From positions 5,766,001-5,830,000 of the forward strand of contig NC_084711.1 of assembly GCF_033807575.1 (NCBI RefSeq): a stretch of DNA of 64,000 nucleotides, read 5' to 3'. Within the stretch, counting starts at the first letter, position 1, and the number at the start of each line of letters is the position of its first letter. The position numbers and the translations under genes are program-made. The stretch is from Cydia pomonella. Taxonomy: Eukaryota > Arthropoda > Insecta > Lepidoptera > Tortricidae. Shown in pieces: positions 33,758 through 44,582 of the stretch. The notes beneath the pieces were generated by a model. That model saw only the letters and a program-made list of their open reading frames with translations. It searched no databases and was not told where the DNA came from.

Positions 33758-34030
33758 TAAGAGGGAAGAATAGCTTTGCGATCCTAACGAAATAACGGTA
33801 CTTTTTGTATGAAATTCTTAACAAATCACTTTGATTTGGATGCTTCAGCATAATATAATCTAGGTTTATAAGTTTCGCTTTATATGTAAAAATAAAATGG
33901 CAAATTTAAAAAAGGAAACTTATAAACCTAGTTTTTCATTGTGTCAATAACATACTAAAAAAACCATGGAGAATGGAAAATATTTATAAGTGGAAAAACA
34001 TTTTCTCTTTTTGTATCGACGATCACGTGC
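33758..34030 (+). repeat. Duplicated block D, copy 1
   Basis: It matches 49614-49935 over ttaagagggaa, aatagctttgcgatcctaac, gaaataacggtactttt, aacaaatcact, cttcagca, taaacctagtttt, ttgtgtcaataacat and acattttctctttttgt, in the same order. Within this copy ctaggtttataagttt is inverted at aacttataaacctag. Frames continuing into 34031-34306 on both strands are open but unrecognised. Confidence 0.75.
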
Positions 34031-35623
34031 TGTATTCCCTCTTAAAAGCCACGCAATCGCCAAATGTGCCTTCGCGAGTTTCGTGAAGCGTGCCATATCT
34101 TTTGTTCCTTTCTTATTTCCTGAGTTTACGCGCCAAAACATATTAACAAAAAAAATGAGTCTATCAAAACGTGTTTTGGAAACATGATCATTATTATTTA
34201 TCACTTCTATCAGACTCAAATTAGGACTTAGGAAATTGTTAAACGCATTTAGCAATATCCTACTATCGATAATTAAACCAAACCAACTTCTGACATTTCC
34301 TTGCAAATTATCTCAATGCAATCATACTCAAAACCGCCCCAGTTGGATTCGAAGCGTCGCTGTAGATTTGAAATCAGCATTTTATGACCACATTACACGA
34401 AATTGGTCGGAGCTGTAACCCTCTCTTTATATTCACGGGTTACATTTGCATAGTGCCGGAAACGTTTACTTGGTAATACTACCTAGATAAACATTCTTAC
34501 AATTATGTTTATAACACCGAAGATAAAAAAATAAAGGCTGTCAATTCATAAACAGTTCCATTTCTCATCATTTGCAGTATCACAGAATTTTTAAGATATA
34601 GATGGCTTTACTTTAATAAAAATATTTGGAACTGGCATCTCGATAAGGTTACGCAATCTACAACGATGATGAGCAACGCGTCTCTGGATGGAGATTATTA
34701 GTCTATATTTTTCACATGTCTTTGATAACACTGACTTCACGCTTTTATTGGCAAACAATAGGACCTACGGGAACAATATAAAAGTTAATTGACTAGTAAT
34801 TCTGATAAGGTATATTGCATATCCTATTGTCTTCGGGCTGGTCGGATGTGATATGATAATTTTCACCGCCTCCAGCATCTCATATTGACTCAACAATGGA
34901 TTGGATTCAATTACAATAGTTACAATCCATCATGTGCTTTCTAAAACAGATTATATTCTAGTATGGTATTGTTTCATGGGTTGTAATTGAAATTTTATAG
35001 TGAATATGTATCTAGCTTATAAAATTACATAGGTATCCCTTTCTGCATAGCTATCATAAATCTGCTGAGATATAAATAGAAGAATAAAATTGCACAGTGA
35101 CATAACGTCGATTCGGGTGTCACCAAGTTTAGAATAATTTATATTACAGTTATTTTCCAATTTATTATTATTAACTAAAATGGGACTTGTCTGAGACCAC
35201 GCGGACAACGGCGTCCTCAAAACGTTGGAAGTAAATTTAAAAGTTGATTTTACATCCCGTTTTGGTAAATAATAATGAGTAAAAATCGTAAAAGTTTAAA
35301 TCAGTAGGTACCTTCCTATTTGTTGGTGATACACGTAAGCAAAGTCGAGTGTGCTAGTTATTGATTTGATATAAAATGCTCATTAATCACATTACTCTCC
35401 AATATTTGCCCGAGTATGATAAGCGGAAAATAGAAGTTCGAAAAAAAAATCGCGTAAGTTTACAAAACCATTTACCCAAAATCGGCAGCTGGCTGAGCCA
35501 CGTAATTTATATGAACGAGCCTCACAGAACAATGAGCTCCTTTTATAACCTCGCTTGACTCGCTTCATCAGTCTCCGAATAATATAGATGAGGTCGAAAT
35601 CTGTCCCACTGCCGATGACCAGC
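34031..35623. other. Unassigned stretch
   Basis: A 120-codon - strand frame (34306 to 33944) starts with TTG and contains a basic patch, with no recognisable domain. Frames at 35376-35558 (+) and 35392-35634 (-) overlap each other. None is supported as a gene. Confidence 0.35.
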
Positions 35624-35726
35624 GGTGGCAACATGGTTGCAATCGCCTGTCACTTTCGTACTTACATACTTGTTAGAACGTGACAGGCATGATGACAGGC
35701 GATAAAAATGCAACCGTGCTAACACC
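35624..35726. mobile_element. Palindromic MITE
   Basis: ggtggcaacatggttgcaat then cgcctgtca at the left, and tgacaggcg then ataaaaatgcaaccgtgc at the right, are inverted. The core matches the remnant at 13466-13520. Confidence 0.75.
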
Positions 35727-35964
35727 GCGGATAGAAATGTAGAAACTAGACAGTTCTGATAATGATAAATGATGATGAATTTAGATAAGCGCATGTTCAA
35801 ACCGCTTAATGGCGGTTTCAATACAGAAAAATAGGTACCGAATGAAGTTTAGTGATAGTGTTACCATTATTTTCATTAAAAGTTTCGAAATATATTATTA
35901 TACACATTCGGTTCGATACTCCTCAGTCTTTCCAACAACACAATTAATGATTTGAATTATTGAA
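35727..35964. other. Unassigned DNA
   Basis: No feature supported. Confidence 0.4.
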
Positions 35965-36225
35965 CATTCTTACCCAAATTGGCTAAGGTCAAGAATGCTT
36001 GTGTTGTGGGTACTCAAACCTCGGTAAATATAATATATAAATACTTAAATACATAGAAAACAGCTATGACTCAGGAGCAAATATCTGTGTCCATCACACA
36101 AATAAGTGCTCTTACCGGGATTCGAACCCATGGAACATCGGCTTCATAGGCCCCTGCCTATGAACCCTTCACTCCCACTCCGTGACTCTTCACTATCCAC
36201 TCGGCCGGACCGATCGTTATTAGTA
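35965..36225 (-). mobile_element. tRNA-derived SINE
   Basis: On the - strand a box A-like GGCCGAGTGGATAGT is followed by a box B GGGTTCGAATCCC, then the shared body (tttgtgtgatggacacagat, atttgctcctgagtcatag) and an AT-rich 3' part ending near cttagccaatttgggtaag. The spacing between boxes is a little long because of an extra segment. Not a functional tRNA: no cloverleaf with a CCA-ready acceptor stem. Confidence 0.85.
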
Positions 36226-36817
36226 TTGAAAATATTGTTTTTTGAAAATAATTATAGTAAGTATTTACGTCCTAAGCATAATAGGTTACTGGAGCTAGAA
36301 ACAAATTGTTGATGATCCGTTTTATATTGCTGTCTTTTTCACTCTTGTAAGTTATTTTGACCTCGTCGGCAGTGAGACAGCTGCCATAAAAAAAAAAAAT
36401 ATCATGGCAGTAAACATTACCTCAATTTGGGTCTACGTCTTCAGGTGAAAACAAATATGGACGTTCGATCCAAGAAAGTTATTATGGAATTTACCAGAAG
36501 CTTTCAAAGTATTTTCTAGAAAAGGGTCTAATGAACGTTCATACGGACACCTTGTTTTAACGATAATAATTCAGTTTATAGTAACACCATCAATCATGAG
36601 ACTTTTAAGAGAAATTAAAGTAGAGATTGCTGATATTTCACTGATACCTTTAAAATTTCTACCGCTTTGAATGTCCTATTCGTCTCTTATATTTTTGATA
36701 TGTTTAATGGAAGACGAATAATTTTACGGGATTTGTAGTATATATAAATCCACCATATGGGTGTTTACTATATATATAAACCCTTTTTACTCACATATTA
36801 CAAATCGTAAGAAAGGA
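36226..36817. other. Unassigned DNA
   Basis: Contains an A12 run near 36390 and the repeated tatatataaa-ccaccatatgggtgttt patch at 36737-36780. No gene. Confidence 0.4.
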
Positions 36818-37280
36818 CCATGGGCAACTTTGTATGGAGCCTGGACCCAACGCCAACAGAAATGAGAGTAAGGTCATTAGATAGGTATTTCTATGCACTT
36901 CATTTTGTTCTATGGGCACCAAGCGGAATTCCATTGCAGAACTGAGATATTGGTATTTTAGCCAAAATGTCGTCACCCTTATTACCTAGGCAATAGAGTC
37001 CAAGTAAGTAAATTAATTACTGCAGGGTAGATGTTCGCGCACCGCCGGGCGAGCACACTGAATGATTTGCCGCGCTGGCCCGGCGGTGGACTATATTGCC
37101 TAGGTAATAAGGGTGACGACATTTTGACTAAAATACCAATATCTCAGTTCTGCAATGGAATTTCGCTTGGTGCCCATAGAACGAAATGAAGTACATAGAA
37201 AGAAATACCTATCTAATGACCTTACTCTCAACTCTGTTGGTATTGGGGCCATTTTGACGCATAGTCCTTTGCAACTATGG
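36818..37280. mobile_element. Long foldback element (463 bp)
   Basis: Almost the whole segment is one inverted repeat. gagagtaaggtcattagata, gaactgagatattggtattt and gtcacccttattacctaggc on the left have near-identical inverses on the right. At the centre, caccgccgggc and gcccggcggtg continue the pairing around a short loop. The left arm carries an extra ~38 bp (about 37000-37038) absent from the right. Non-coding. If transcribed through, it would give a long double-stranded RNA. Confidence 0.9.
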
Positions 37281-37682
37281 CACTATTTTGTATAACATTG
37301 TAAACACTAAAACATATTACAATTTTTTGCACCACCAGTTTCACCCTGTATATCAACATTATCCTTGGTTCACTTTCGCCATTACTACGTTCACTAATGA
37401 AGTAATGACAGCCTCGCCCGACTGCGGCGTGTCGAATTGCCGTCTGATTGTCTTGTACGGAATTAATTTCAATGGAACCTGGGACTGGTTAAAATCGCTT
37501 GCCAAGCGACGGCGTCGTATATACTTAAATATTTGTCTACATGAGAACTCTATAATACTTAAGAAAAGACTTCTATCAGATTGTAAGTTTACGTTTTGAT
37601 GTAGATTAAAAAAAAAACACGCAAACGCGAACATAATTGCTGTAGATAACATAAAATTCGTTACAACTTACCATAATTTCAG
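37281..37682. other. Open but unrecognised frames on both strands
   Basis: A 103-codon + frame (37288-37599, TTG start) and a 97-codon - frame overlap. Composition is less AT-rich than average, but I recognise no domain. Confidence 0.3.
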
Positions 37683-37786
37683 GGATTTTAGCGTTCACAG
37701 GGCAGACCGGCGCCACCGCCGCTATGGTCTTCATTCAAGTCTATACATTTTGCTCGTGCCGCTCGGTGCCGATGCCGGGCGGAAGG
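37683..37786 (+). other. Exon-like GC-rich segment with splice-site borders
   Basis: A 104-bp GC-rich segment preceded by ccataatttcag and followed by gtaagc (AAGG|GTAAGC), matching acceptor and donor consensus. Two of three frames are open across it. One contains an ATG leading to MVFIQVYTFCSC and ends cleanly on a codon boundary at the donor. On the - strand a good donor (ATG|GTAAGT at about 37671) borders the same island, so the opposite direction is also possible. No homologous protein is recognised; it may be a 5' UTR exon or chance. Confidence 0.3.
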
Positions 37787-37982
37787 GTAAGCAATGGTTA
37801 GCGCAACTCGGCCTTAAGAACCTCGATGTCATGATAAAATGGTTTGCTCAAAAGCTCTACTGTGAATAACAATCAGAATAACAGCCCGCGCAACTGTGCC
37901 GGCATTAGAACAGATTATTTTGATTGCTGGAAATGTAGCAAGCAACTAATTAGAATTAGTTGTTAGGACTTGATTAATACAG
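37787..37982. other. Unassigned DNA
   Basis: Would be intron if 37683-37786 is an exon. No other feature. Confidence 0.3.
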
Positions 37983-38065
37983 TAAGCTGCAAAGATAACT
38001 GACCCTCCTGCAAGCAACTTACTAGAAACTTGTTTGCAGGAAGGGTCAGTTATCTCTGCAGCTTA
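37983..38065. mobile_element. 83-bp hairpin, near-perfect stem
   Basis: taagctgcaaagataactga (37983 on) is inverted at the right end (tcagttatctctgcagctta), with one mismatch. Pairing continues with a single bulge through ccctcctgcaa/ttgcaggaaggg to a small loop. Most likely a short MITE; a miRNA-like precursor cannot be excluded. Confidence 0.7.
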
Positions 38066-38379
38066 ATGTACATATTGAGTTGTTAGAATGTGATATTTTC
38101 AGGTTCCGCATTGTCACTTGGTGATAAAGCCAATTCCTTTCTCTATGAGATATATTAGGCAGGTAGCATTTGATGAATAAAAACATTGCGAAAAAACAAG
38201 CATGACCTAGTTTCTAATCGGACTCCGAGTTTTTATTTCAGGATGCACCCGAGAAAGCGCTAGGATGAGAAGATTTTATATTTACCATACATTTTAAAAT
38301 TTTACATGTACAGTTTTAGTGACGCGTAGATGGAGTTTATTCCTAAGTGCTTAAAAACATCTGTACATGCGGTGTAATA
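38066..38379. other. Unassigned DNA with a possible acceptor
   Basis: tttttatttcag at about 38241 is a good acceptor-like site, followed by eight codons and TGA in the phase left by the candidate exon at 37683-37786. The support is only the splice consensus. Confidence 0.2.
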
Positions 38380-38456
38380 TTTTGACGACAGAGGCGTGTG
38401 CAGATATTTGTGAGTACTTTGGCCACCCTGGTATATGTGATGGCAACTGTGTCACA
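38380..38456. mobile_element. MITE fragment, TACAGTC family 2
   Basis: ttgacgacagaggcgtgtgc, agatatttgtgagtacttt, ggccaccctggtatat and gtgatggcaactgt match the right half of 32345-32483 with decay. Confidence 0.65.
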
Positions 38457-39379
38457 AACTTTAAAGCTCAACTAAATTGTAACCCAATAACATAAAGCCG
38501 CGAGACAGTAACTTATTGCACCTATCCAATTTCGGTCATAAAATAATTTTCCCTGGATCATTGCCGCGTCTCCCCAGTCTGTTCCAAACGTAGTTAAAAC
38601 TCAAAGTAACATGAATGAACCATTATATTTTAGACTCTATACCTTGGCATTAAGGTCTCTAAAAGCAAAGAGCGAGGTATGCAAGACGCGGAACGCCGTA
38701 AAATTGTCGATGCGTGCCATCAAGAGCCCAATAGAATAAGATAGTAAGATACTGTAATTTTATGTACTCTTGTTATTTTAGTTCTTTGGTATTGGAGGCA
38801 AATTGCGAATCACTGGGCTATTAGGTTACTTTGAGCTTGATCGGCTCGTGTGGTCTTACTACCATATAAGTACTGTGTTACTAAGTATTACTTTGGAGGT
38901 ACACAACTTCTAACTATAGGTTTAATGGACCGCAAGTCGGAAAAAGAAAACTAAGTGTCCTCATAGTGTCCTATAATAAACCACGACTTTAGAAAGCATG
39001 TAAAATAAAACATCCATTTTGAAGAATTCAGGAGTGGTTAAATAGGTAACTAGTTCAATTTGTTCATACCTACCGTATAACCAACCTGATTAGTGATTAT
39101 AGTCTAACTATGCCTGGTCCACAAGTATCAGAACTGTTCGAACCTGGATGTTGTAAAACCGCACTTAAACACTGCACTTTAAAATCCACTTTACTTTTAC
39201 TATTAGCACTGTTACTGACTTGACCGTGAAAACTGTTGTTTGTCTCCATTATTTTAGGAAAATCTCCGTTATTTAGTTTGCATTTTAAAAAGCGACATCT
39301 AGCGATCAATTCAGTAACTAATTTACTTTATATACATTTATGCGGCAAATTTAAATTTCAACAAGAACCAATGTTATCT
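38457..39379. other. Unassigned DNA
   Basis: No gene. Short frames (39097-39309 -, 39236-39451 +) overlap each other and are unrecognised. Confidence 0.4.
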
Positions 39380-39399
39380 GGGGGCACGGCAGTGCCCCC
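39380..39399. repeat. GC-rich perfect hairpin
   Basis: GGGGGCAC and GTGCCCCC pair around ggca. It is isolated in AT-rich DNA and could be the end of a transposon or a strong RNA hairpin. Confidence 0.7.
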
Positions 39400-40384
39400 A
39401 CCAAGTCGAGCAAAAAATTTATATTTTCCGAGTTATTTCTCACATTTATGAAAATATTTTGCCTCAGAAATGCGTCATTAAAATAATAGTCAATTAAAAA
39501 TAAAAATATTCTAGTTTATGTTACCATTATTGAGGGATTTTGAACTGTAATTGGATAGTTTTACGATACACAATTCACTAGACAGTGTAAGCGTGGCTAA
39601 TCAACAACTTGCTTTACACAAATACTTTACGCTTATCGAATTCGATCATAAAATTACACTCAACAGTCATTTATCAAACATTTTCTTGGCAAATCATCAA
39701 CATCCACGGTAATATACTCCCACATAAACATTTTACGAGGCTTGTATTACCTTTGAGCTTCACTTTACTGAAACTTAGCAATAGTAAAAATGCTGCGCAT
39801 TGTTTTGCTTTCATCTTGAACCTTGGGAAGTTGAAAATAAGGTTTTAAATCGTTTGCTTTATGGCATTTTGTAGGTTGTTAGCAGTGTTTGCCGCAGCAT
39901 CTCACCACGGACATGGTGGGTTGCTCGTCTGGGGATTAGGAAGTGTGCGAAATTTCATATTTTAAGTGATTGATAGAGGCTCTCACTGTGTATTTCAAAA
40001 GTAGACCCATCAAATTATATTCATACGTAGTGCTTAATAGTTGAAATGTTGTTACTGCTTGAAAATATAAACCTAGGCTCTCCGAAACATGTCGCGATAG
40101 TGAATAAAAATAGTAAAATTAGCTGAAAGTAATTGTGTTTTATAACATCGTAATATAATAGAAACCTTTTCGGTCGAGTACGGTGTTTAGATTAAAAAGC
40201 TTGATTATATCGCTATTGTATACAATACTTTTTCTACAATCCTTTTTTTTTTACTATAAAACTTAAATAATTAATGAAAATTGGTGAGATCAGCAGACAA
40301 AAATGTAGTACAAAAATACATGAACGCTCGACTTTTGTCGCCCGTTCATCTCTTTTTAAACGGTTTTTTTTTTTCTATGGGAGC
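39400..40384. other. Unassigned DNA
   Basis: A + frame at 39609-39848 starts with a non-ATG codon. Nothing recognised. Confidence 0.4.
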
Positions 40385-40490
40385 GCGACGGCACGTGATT
40401 GGTCATTTTTTATAGTTGGCTACAGCGTATCGCTTTTTTTAGTTTCAGTTGTATTCATTTATACATTGGTTGTGCTTCCTGCTGTACGAG
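40385..40490 (+). promoter_or_regulatory. Candidate core promoter with short first exon
   Basis: In order: E-box cacgtg (40392-40397) overlapping the CCAAT-type gattgg (40397-40402), TATA-like ttttatag (about 40408-40415), and the arthropod initiator TCAGTT (40445-40450), about 35 bp below the TATA. A donor-like cga|gtaagtat at 40490 follows 43 bp further. A 96-codon ATG frame (40274-40564) crosses it without recognisable domains. Each motif is common alone; the order and spacing are the argument. Confidence 0.3.
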
Positions 40491-40599
40491 TAAGTATATA
40501 TTTTAACAAGCAGATACGTCCGCGAGCGGTACAATTTTTTTTTATATTAAAACAAAAATGGTAGTTTTTCTCGAAGCAGTGAATATTTTTATTTTTCCT

Positions 40600-40677
40600 T
40601 TAAGCTTTTATAGGACACACTTAGATTTTAATTTTATATTACAAAAATAACCACTCTATAACATCACCTTTATGTAT
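40600..40677 (+). mobile_element. Repeat X, left part, interrupted
   Basis: ttataggacacacttag and ctctataacat correspond to ttataggacacgctta and ccctataacat in the uninterrupted copy at 62640-62795. The repeat continues at 41518 after an 840-bp insertion. The last 15 bp (40663-40677) are the left target-site duplicate. Confidence 0.7.
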
Positions 40678-41306
40678 ATTAAATAACCGGCCAAGAGCAT
40701 GTCGGGTCACGCTCAGTGTAGGGTTCCGTAGTTACTCTTCCGTCACAATAAGCGAAACTGGAGCTTAAAGTATAGTAAATTGTTAACCAAGGGATGAAAC
40801 GGTACCTTTCACCTGAGTTAAACAAATAGGCAAATTTGCATAATCAGTACCTAATTAAAATAAGTCTTTTTACTATGAAGGGAAAACTTTTTGCGATAAC
40901 TCAAAAACAGCTAAACTGATCATGTCCGCTATAGTTTTCATTTAATGTCTCTCTTAGGCTCTACTTTCACGATTTTTTTCATATTTTTTGGACCTATGGT
41001 TCAAAAGTTAGAGGGGGGGGACACATTTTTTATTTCTTTCGGAGCGATTATCTCCGAATATATTCACTTTATCAAAAAATGTTTCTTGAAAACCCCTATT
41101 AGTTTTGAAAGACCTTTCCAACGATACCCCACACTCTAGGGTTGAAGCGAAAAAAAAATTTCACCCCCACTTTACGTGTAGGGGAGGTACCCTAAAAAAA
41201 AATTAAATTTTTAGATTTTATTATACGACTTTGTCGGCTTTATTGATTTATATATCCATGCCAAATTTCAGCTTTCTAGCACTAACGACCACGGAGCAAA
41301 GCCTCG

Positions 41307-41353
<47 letters not shown>

Positions 41354-41517
41354 GGACATGGCGAAACTATAAGGGTTCCGTTTTATGCCATTTGGCTACG
41401 GAACCCTAAAAACGGGTCAGTCACGTATTTTAAATCGAAAAACGCTCGACCGAATACTGAGTGGCCTGTTTTTATATATTTAATATGTTTGTGTCTCACG
41501 AAAGTTTAGTTATTAAT
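40678..41517 (+). mobile_element. 840-bp insertion with 15-bp target duplication, gggttccgt type
   Basis: ATCACCTTTATGTAT is present at both borders (40663-40677 and 41518-41532), and the related repeat at 62640-62795 lacks the insert. Inside: ccggccaagagcatgtcggg with tagggttccgtagttac near the start, no long ORF, a (GACA)n microsatellite, then agggttccgttttatgccat and the inverse tttggctacggaaccctaa. A 15-bp duplication suits LINE-machinery insertion, though no poly(A) is visible. The termini past 41411 are not conserved in the other copies here. Confidence 0.8.
41307..41353. repeat. (GACA)n microsatellite
   Basis: About eleven uninterrupted GACA units, part of the insertion at 40678-41517. 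Confidence 0.97.
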
Positions 41518-41599
41518 ATCACCTTTATGTATTTTTTCTTATGCAGTATTTATAGGACTTTTGCCGAGGTGACCAGGCTAGAATCGTGTATTATTTACC
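41518..41599 (+). mobile_element. Repeat X, right part
   Basis: tttttcttatgcagtattta, taggacttttgccgaggtga and aatcgtgtatt match 62725-62795. It begins with the right target-site duplicate and ends against the MITE fragment at 41600. Confidence 0.7.
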
Positions 41600-41643
41600 G
41601 GCCTCGGCCGCTCTGATCTCCGAAATATCTGATGGCGACTGTA
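41600..41643. mobile_element. MITE end, TACAGTC family 2
   Basis: ggcctcggccgctctgat, gaaatatctgatgg and cgactgta match the right end of 32345-32483. The other end is absent. Confidence 0.75.
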
Positions 41644-42578
41644 CATTGCAGCTACACATAATCTTAAAAGTGGCATTCAGCTGAAAACTGCGGCAGCAAT
41701 ATGTTGACATTTGGATAGCACTGAAGCTTCATAATTGATGCGACATTACTGCGCATTGTCGCGGGCAGCTGTCACTGGTCTATTACCTCAATAAAATGAG
41801 GGACAGATAGAACGTTTTAAAGTGTCGTTCCGATATCAACTGCAGCCGCATTACTGTGGCAACATTACTACTGCGACCTAAACTTAGACGCTGTATCTAT
41901 CAATTTTCTTGTTAAAATAAGTGACGAATTGAGCGTCATAGTCGCGTTAATGCAGAGGCGAACATCACTCATTTTATCTTATATAAATTATAAAGGTACT
42001 TTTGAACGCAAACTGTAGAGATATTATATATGGAAAGTCTCCAATTCCGTACTATACTATAGACCCCCGTAACTTGCCAGCGTTCACTAACGATAATCTA
42101 AAACGCTCACGTTTCATTTCACTTAGCAAAGGTAACAGTGTGAAGTGGTGTAACTCAAAATTGGCAATTTATCCCAGCGGGTCCCGCCGACCGGCTAAGC
42201 CAGATAATGTACGCTCCGGCCGAAATAACTCTCATAAATTGAGTTTAGTAACTATCACAGTTGGCCTCTATTTCTATCCCTAACAAAAAGTCGGCTAACT
42301 TTTGTCGCTGGCAATTTTAGCCAGTGTATTGGTTTTATAGACTAGGGAGCTGTAATTGGATTTGAGCAATGTGTTAGAAAAAGTTTGTCATTGTTTCGCA
42401 TGAATAGCTATTACTAACTAGATTGACTACTCTTAGACCACCTAACTAAGATAATCCAGTATTGCAACTATGGTCTCACGTTTAATAAGTGATTAAGTAT
42501 GTAACAAGGTATTTTTTTTGTAATGACTGAGTGTTTTCTTCTATTTATAAACCTACATAGGCATAGGAACCCTCTAGA
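41644..42578. other. Unassigned DNA
   Basis: A 93-codon + frame (42002-42283, TTG start) covers a moderately GC-rich patch after a TATA-like cttatataaatt. It has no recognised domain. Confidence 0.35.
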
Positions 42579-42925
42579 ATACCTCGACGTGTCTTGCGTG
42601 GTGCAGTTGCGTACGAGTATGCTAAAAGGAACGTTGGAAGACCGATGCTGCGCTTTAAAGACTGTGTTAAGCGAGACATGTCAACATTTGAAATCGACCA
42701 CCATGCCTAGGAAACCTTAGCTGAAGACTGTGAAGGATGGCGCAGGCGTGTTGTGGAGGGGAGAAGGCTTTGCGACCGAGCCTGGTTTAATGCGTTAGCA
42801 GAAGGTGTCGCAGAAAGCAAACCGGGATTGGAACCTCAAGTGGCATGACCTTTCTCTGCCAAAAATGTGGGAGTTCGTGCCACTCACGCATCGGTCTCCA
42901 CAGTCACCAATACCGTTGTCTAAAC
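42579..42925 (+). pseudogene. LINE polyprotein C-terminus with zinc-finger motif
   Basis: From 42579 one frame reads IPRRVLRG...KRNVGRPMLRFKDCVKRDM, then a TAG replacing the usual Trp, then LAEDCEGWRRRVV and AWFNALAEGVAES. This is the R..GRP.LR.KD..KRD......W..LA.DR..WR block near the C-terminus of arthropod LINE endonuclease/reverse transcriptases. After a frameshift near 42845 another frame gives FLCQKCGSSCHSRIGLHSHQ, the terminal C-x2-C...SRIGL.SH finger of such proteins. About 110 codons of the family remain. Inactive. Confidence 0.8.
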
Positions 42926-43574
42926 AACAATGCAGAAATCGTCTATACCTATATTTAACTGTATTCAATGCAATGAGTCTATAATGTTGATGACACAAAT
43001 TATAAATAATCAAACCTGTAGCTATAAAAAGCAACAAATCCGACTCCAGTGCCATTGACATCCTCAGCATGAATGGGATTTGAAATATATCATCATACCT
43101 GTCTTTATTAATTTGCCCCCCATCGAAATATATCGCAACAGTGAGCATAACGAGCTGTCATTGAGTGGATTATTTACTTCTGATTTGGATTTATTGCCTT
43201 CAATAACTGGAGTAGGGGATAACAAGTCCCTTGCACGTAACAAGGTAGTACAACTAGCAACAAAAAGTAACAATAAAATCACCTTTATAGACGTGTAAAC
43301 ACGGATCATGACAACGAGCAATGCAGGTTGCCCTCGGTACGTAACTATCGCATGTCTTGGACGTTTTTATCACCGTTGACACTTCGACATCTTTTATTTT
43401 ACCTTCCCGGAGATCAGGGGTGGCGTTTTCATATTAATAAAGAAGGATCGGATCTACGTGTGTCAAGAATATTAGATTACGTTTATTAGTTCTAAATAAA
43501 ACAGACAGAATTTTCTTTCGATAAAAAATAGACGGCATGATTTTGTGGTCATTATGCATCAGAATTTTGAATAA
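42926..43574. other. Unassigned DNA
   Basis: Overlapping short frames on both strands around 42795-43321 are not recognised as genes. Confidence 0.4.
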
Positions 43575-43599
43575 CTACCTACCTACCTACCTACCTACT
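43575..43599. repeat. (CTAC)n microsatellite
   Basis: Six CTAC units. Confidence 0.95.
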
Positions 43600-44582
43600 A
43601 CAGTACTTTCCCCATCAAAAAATTGCGGAGTGAATAAGGATACTTGTATCAAGGCTCAGGGTACCTAATGTTCAGTACAGTTACCTTTGTTGTTGGTGGA
43701 AGTACCTATGGAAAACCCACGTAGTAGTTACGCCTAAAACCAAAACAAGGACGGAACCTTCTCAAGTCTCTAAACCAATAAATTACAAAGAATAACAGAA
43801 TATGCAAATCACCAATTATTCTCAATCAAAGACCGTTTAAAACCGATTAAAGGCTATTGAAGTAGATGTATAGAAATATAATCTATCGAGGGTAATAAGC
43901 ATTCATATGTTGGACCGCATTCGTAAACGGTAATTTAATACCGATTCGATATTCGATTAATTTGATCGTTGCGCTCGGGCTCATATTCTAATAAGTGCGC
44001 GCGATTGGATACTTTTTTTATCGCCAAATACACGATATTGTGGAATCCTTGGAGGCATAATTGAGAAAAAATACCAAAACATAGCCGTGAAGTATCCACA
44101 AATGCAAAATAGAAATGCAGATTAAATCTTAGCTGTTGTACTGATATAAAGTAGCGCATTATTTACTGGTAGATACATCCCAGTGCTGGTTTTTATTTAT
44201 ATAGAAAATACAGGACAGTAGCGGGAATTCCTTGTTCTAACCCTACAAATTAGTACTGGGAGCATGCCCTAGTTATGATCACATATATATGTATAATTAT
44301 AACAGCGATGAACCTATTTTCAAATCAATTGGCATCTTATTCAGACGTGAATTTGACCCTGCATGGATAATGTGCCCGCATATCGGCGTCATGCGCGGTG
44401 GGAACCAAACACGTGTTCCTGGCTGTGAACGATGCACAAGAGGCATTGTTTAGACATGAACATGTAGGTTTATTGTGGAAAAAGCGTGAGAATGGCGTAG
44501 GTGAGATCGTTTTTACAATCTACACAGTTTTACAGGTTTACTTGCGCTATAAACTCGTTAGAACTCCTAGTAGAAGCACTTT
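43600..44582. other. Unassigned DNA
   Basis: A 67-codon + frame at 44398-44601 starts with a non-ATG codon and is unrecognised. Nothing else is seen. Confidence 0.4.

Noticed and set aside
33944..34306. 120-codon frame on the - strand with a basic patch
   Set aside because: Starts with TTG, which is not credible in an animal genome; overlaps an opposite-strand frame and a duplicated non-coding block.
36100..36130. tRNA gene suggested by box B (also near 1920, 44640 and 52950)
   Set aside because: Each is the head of a repeated SINE with no proper acceptor stem or cloverleaf.
37288..37599. 103-codon frame on the + strand beside the foldback
   Set aside because: TTG start, overlaps a 97-codon frame on the other strand, no recognisable content.
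40274..40564. 96-codon ATG frame on the + strand
   Set aside because: Low-complexity hydrophobic translation caused by T-runs; crosses a promoter-like segment and has no domain.
41307..41353. GACA run as a stand-alone feature of interest
   Set aside because: It is a constant component of the abundant gggttccgt repeat and explained by it.
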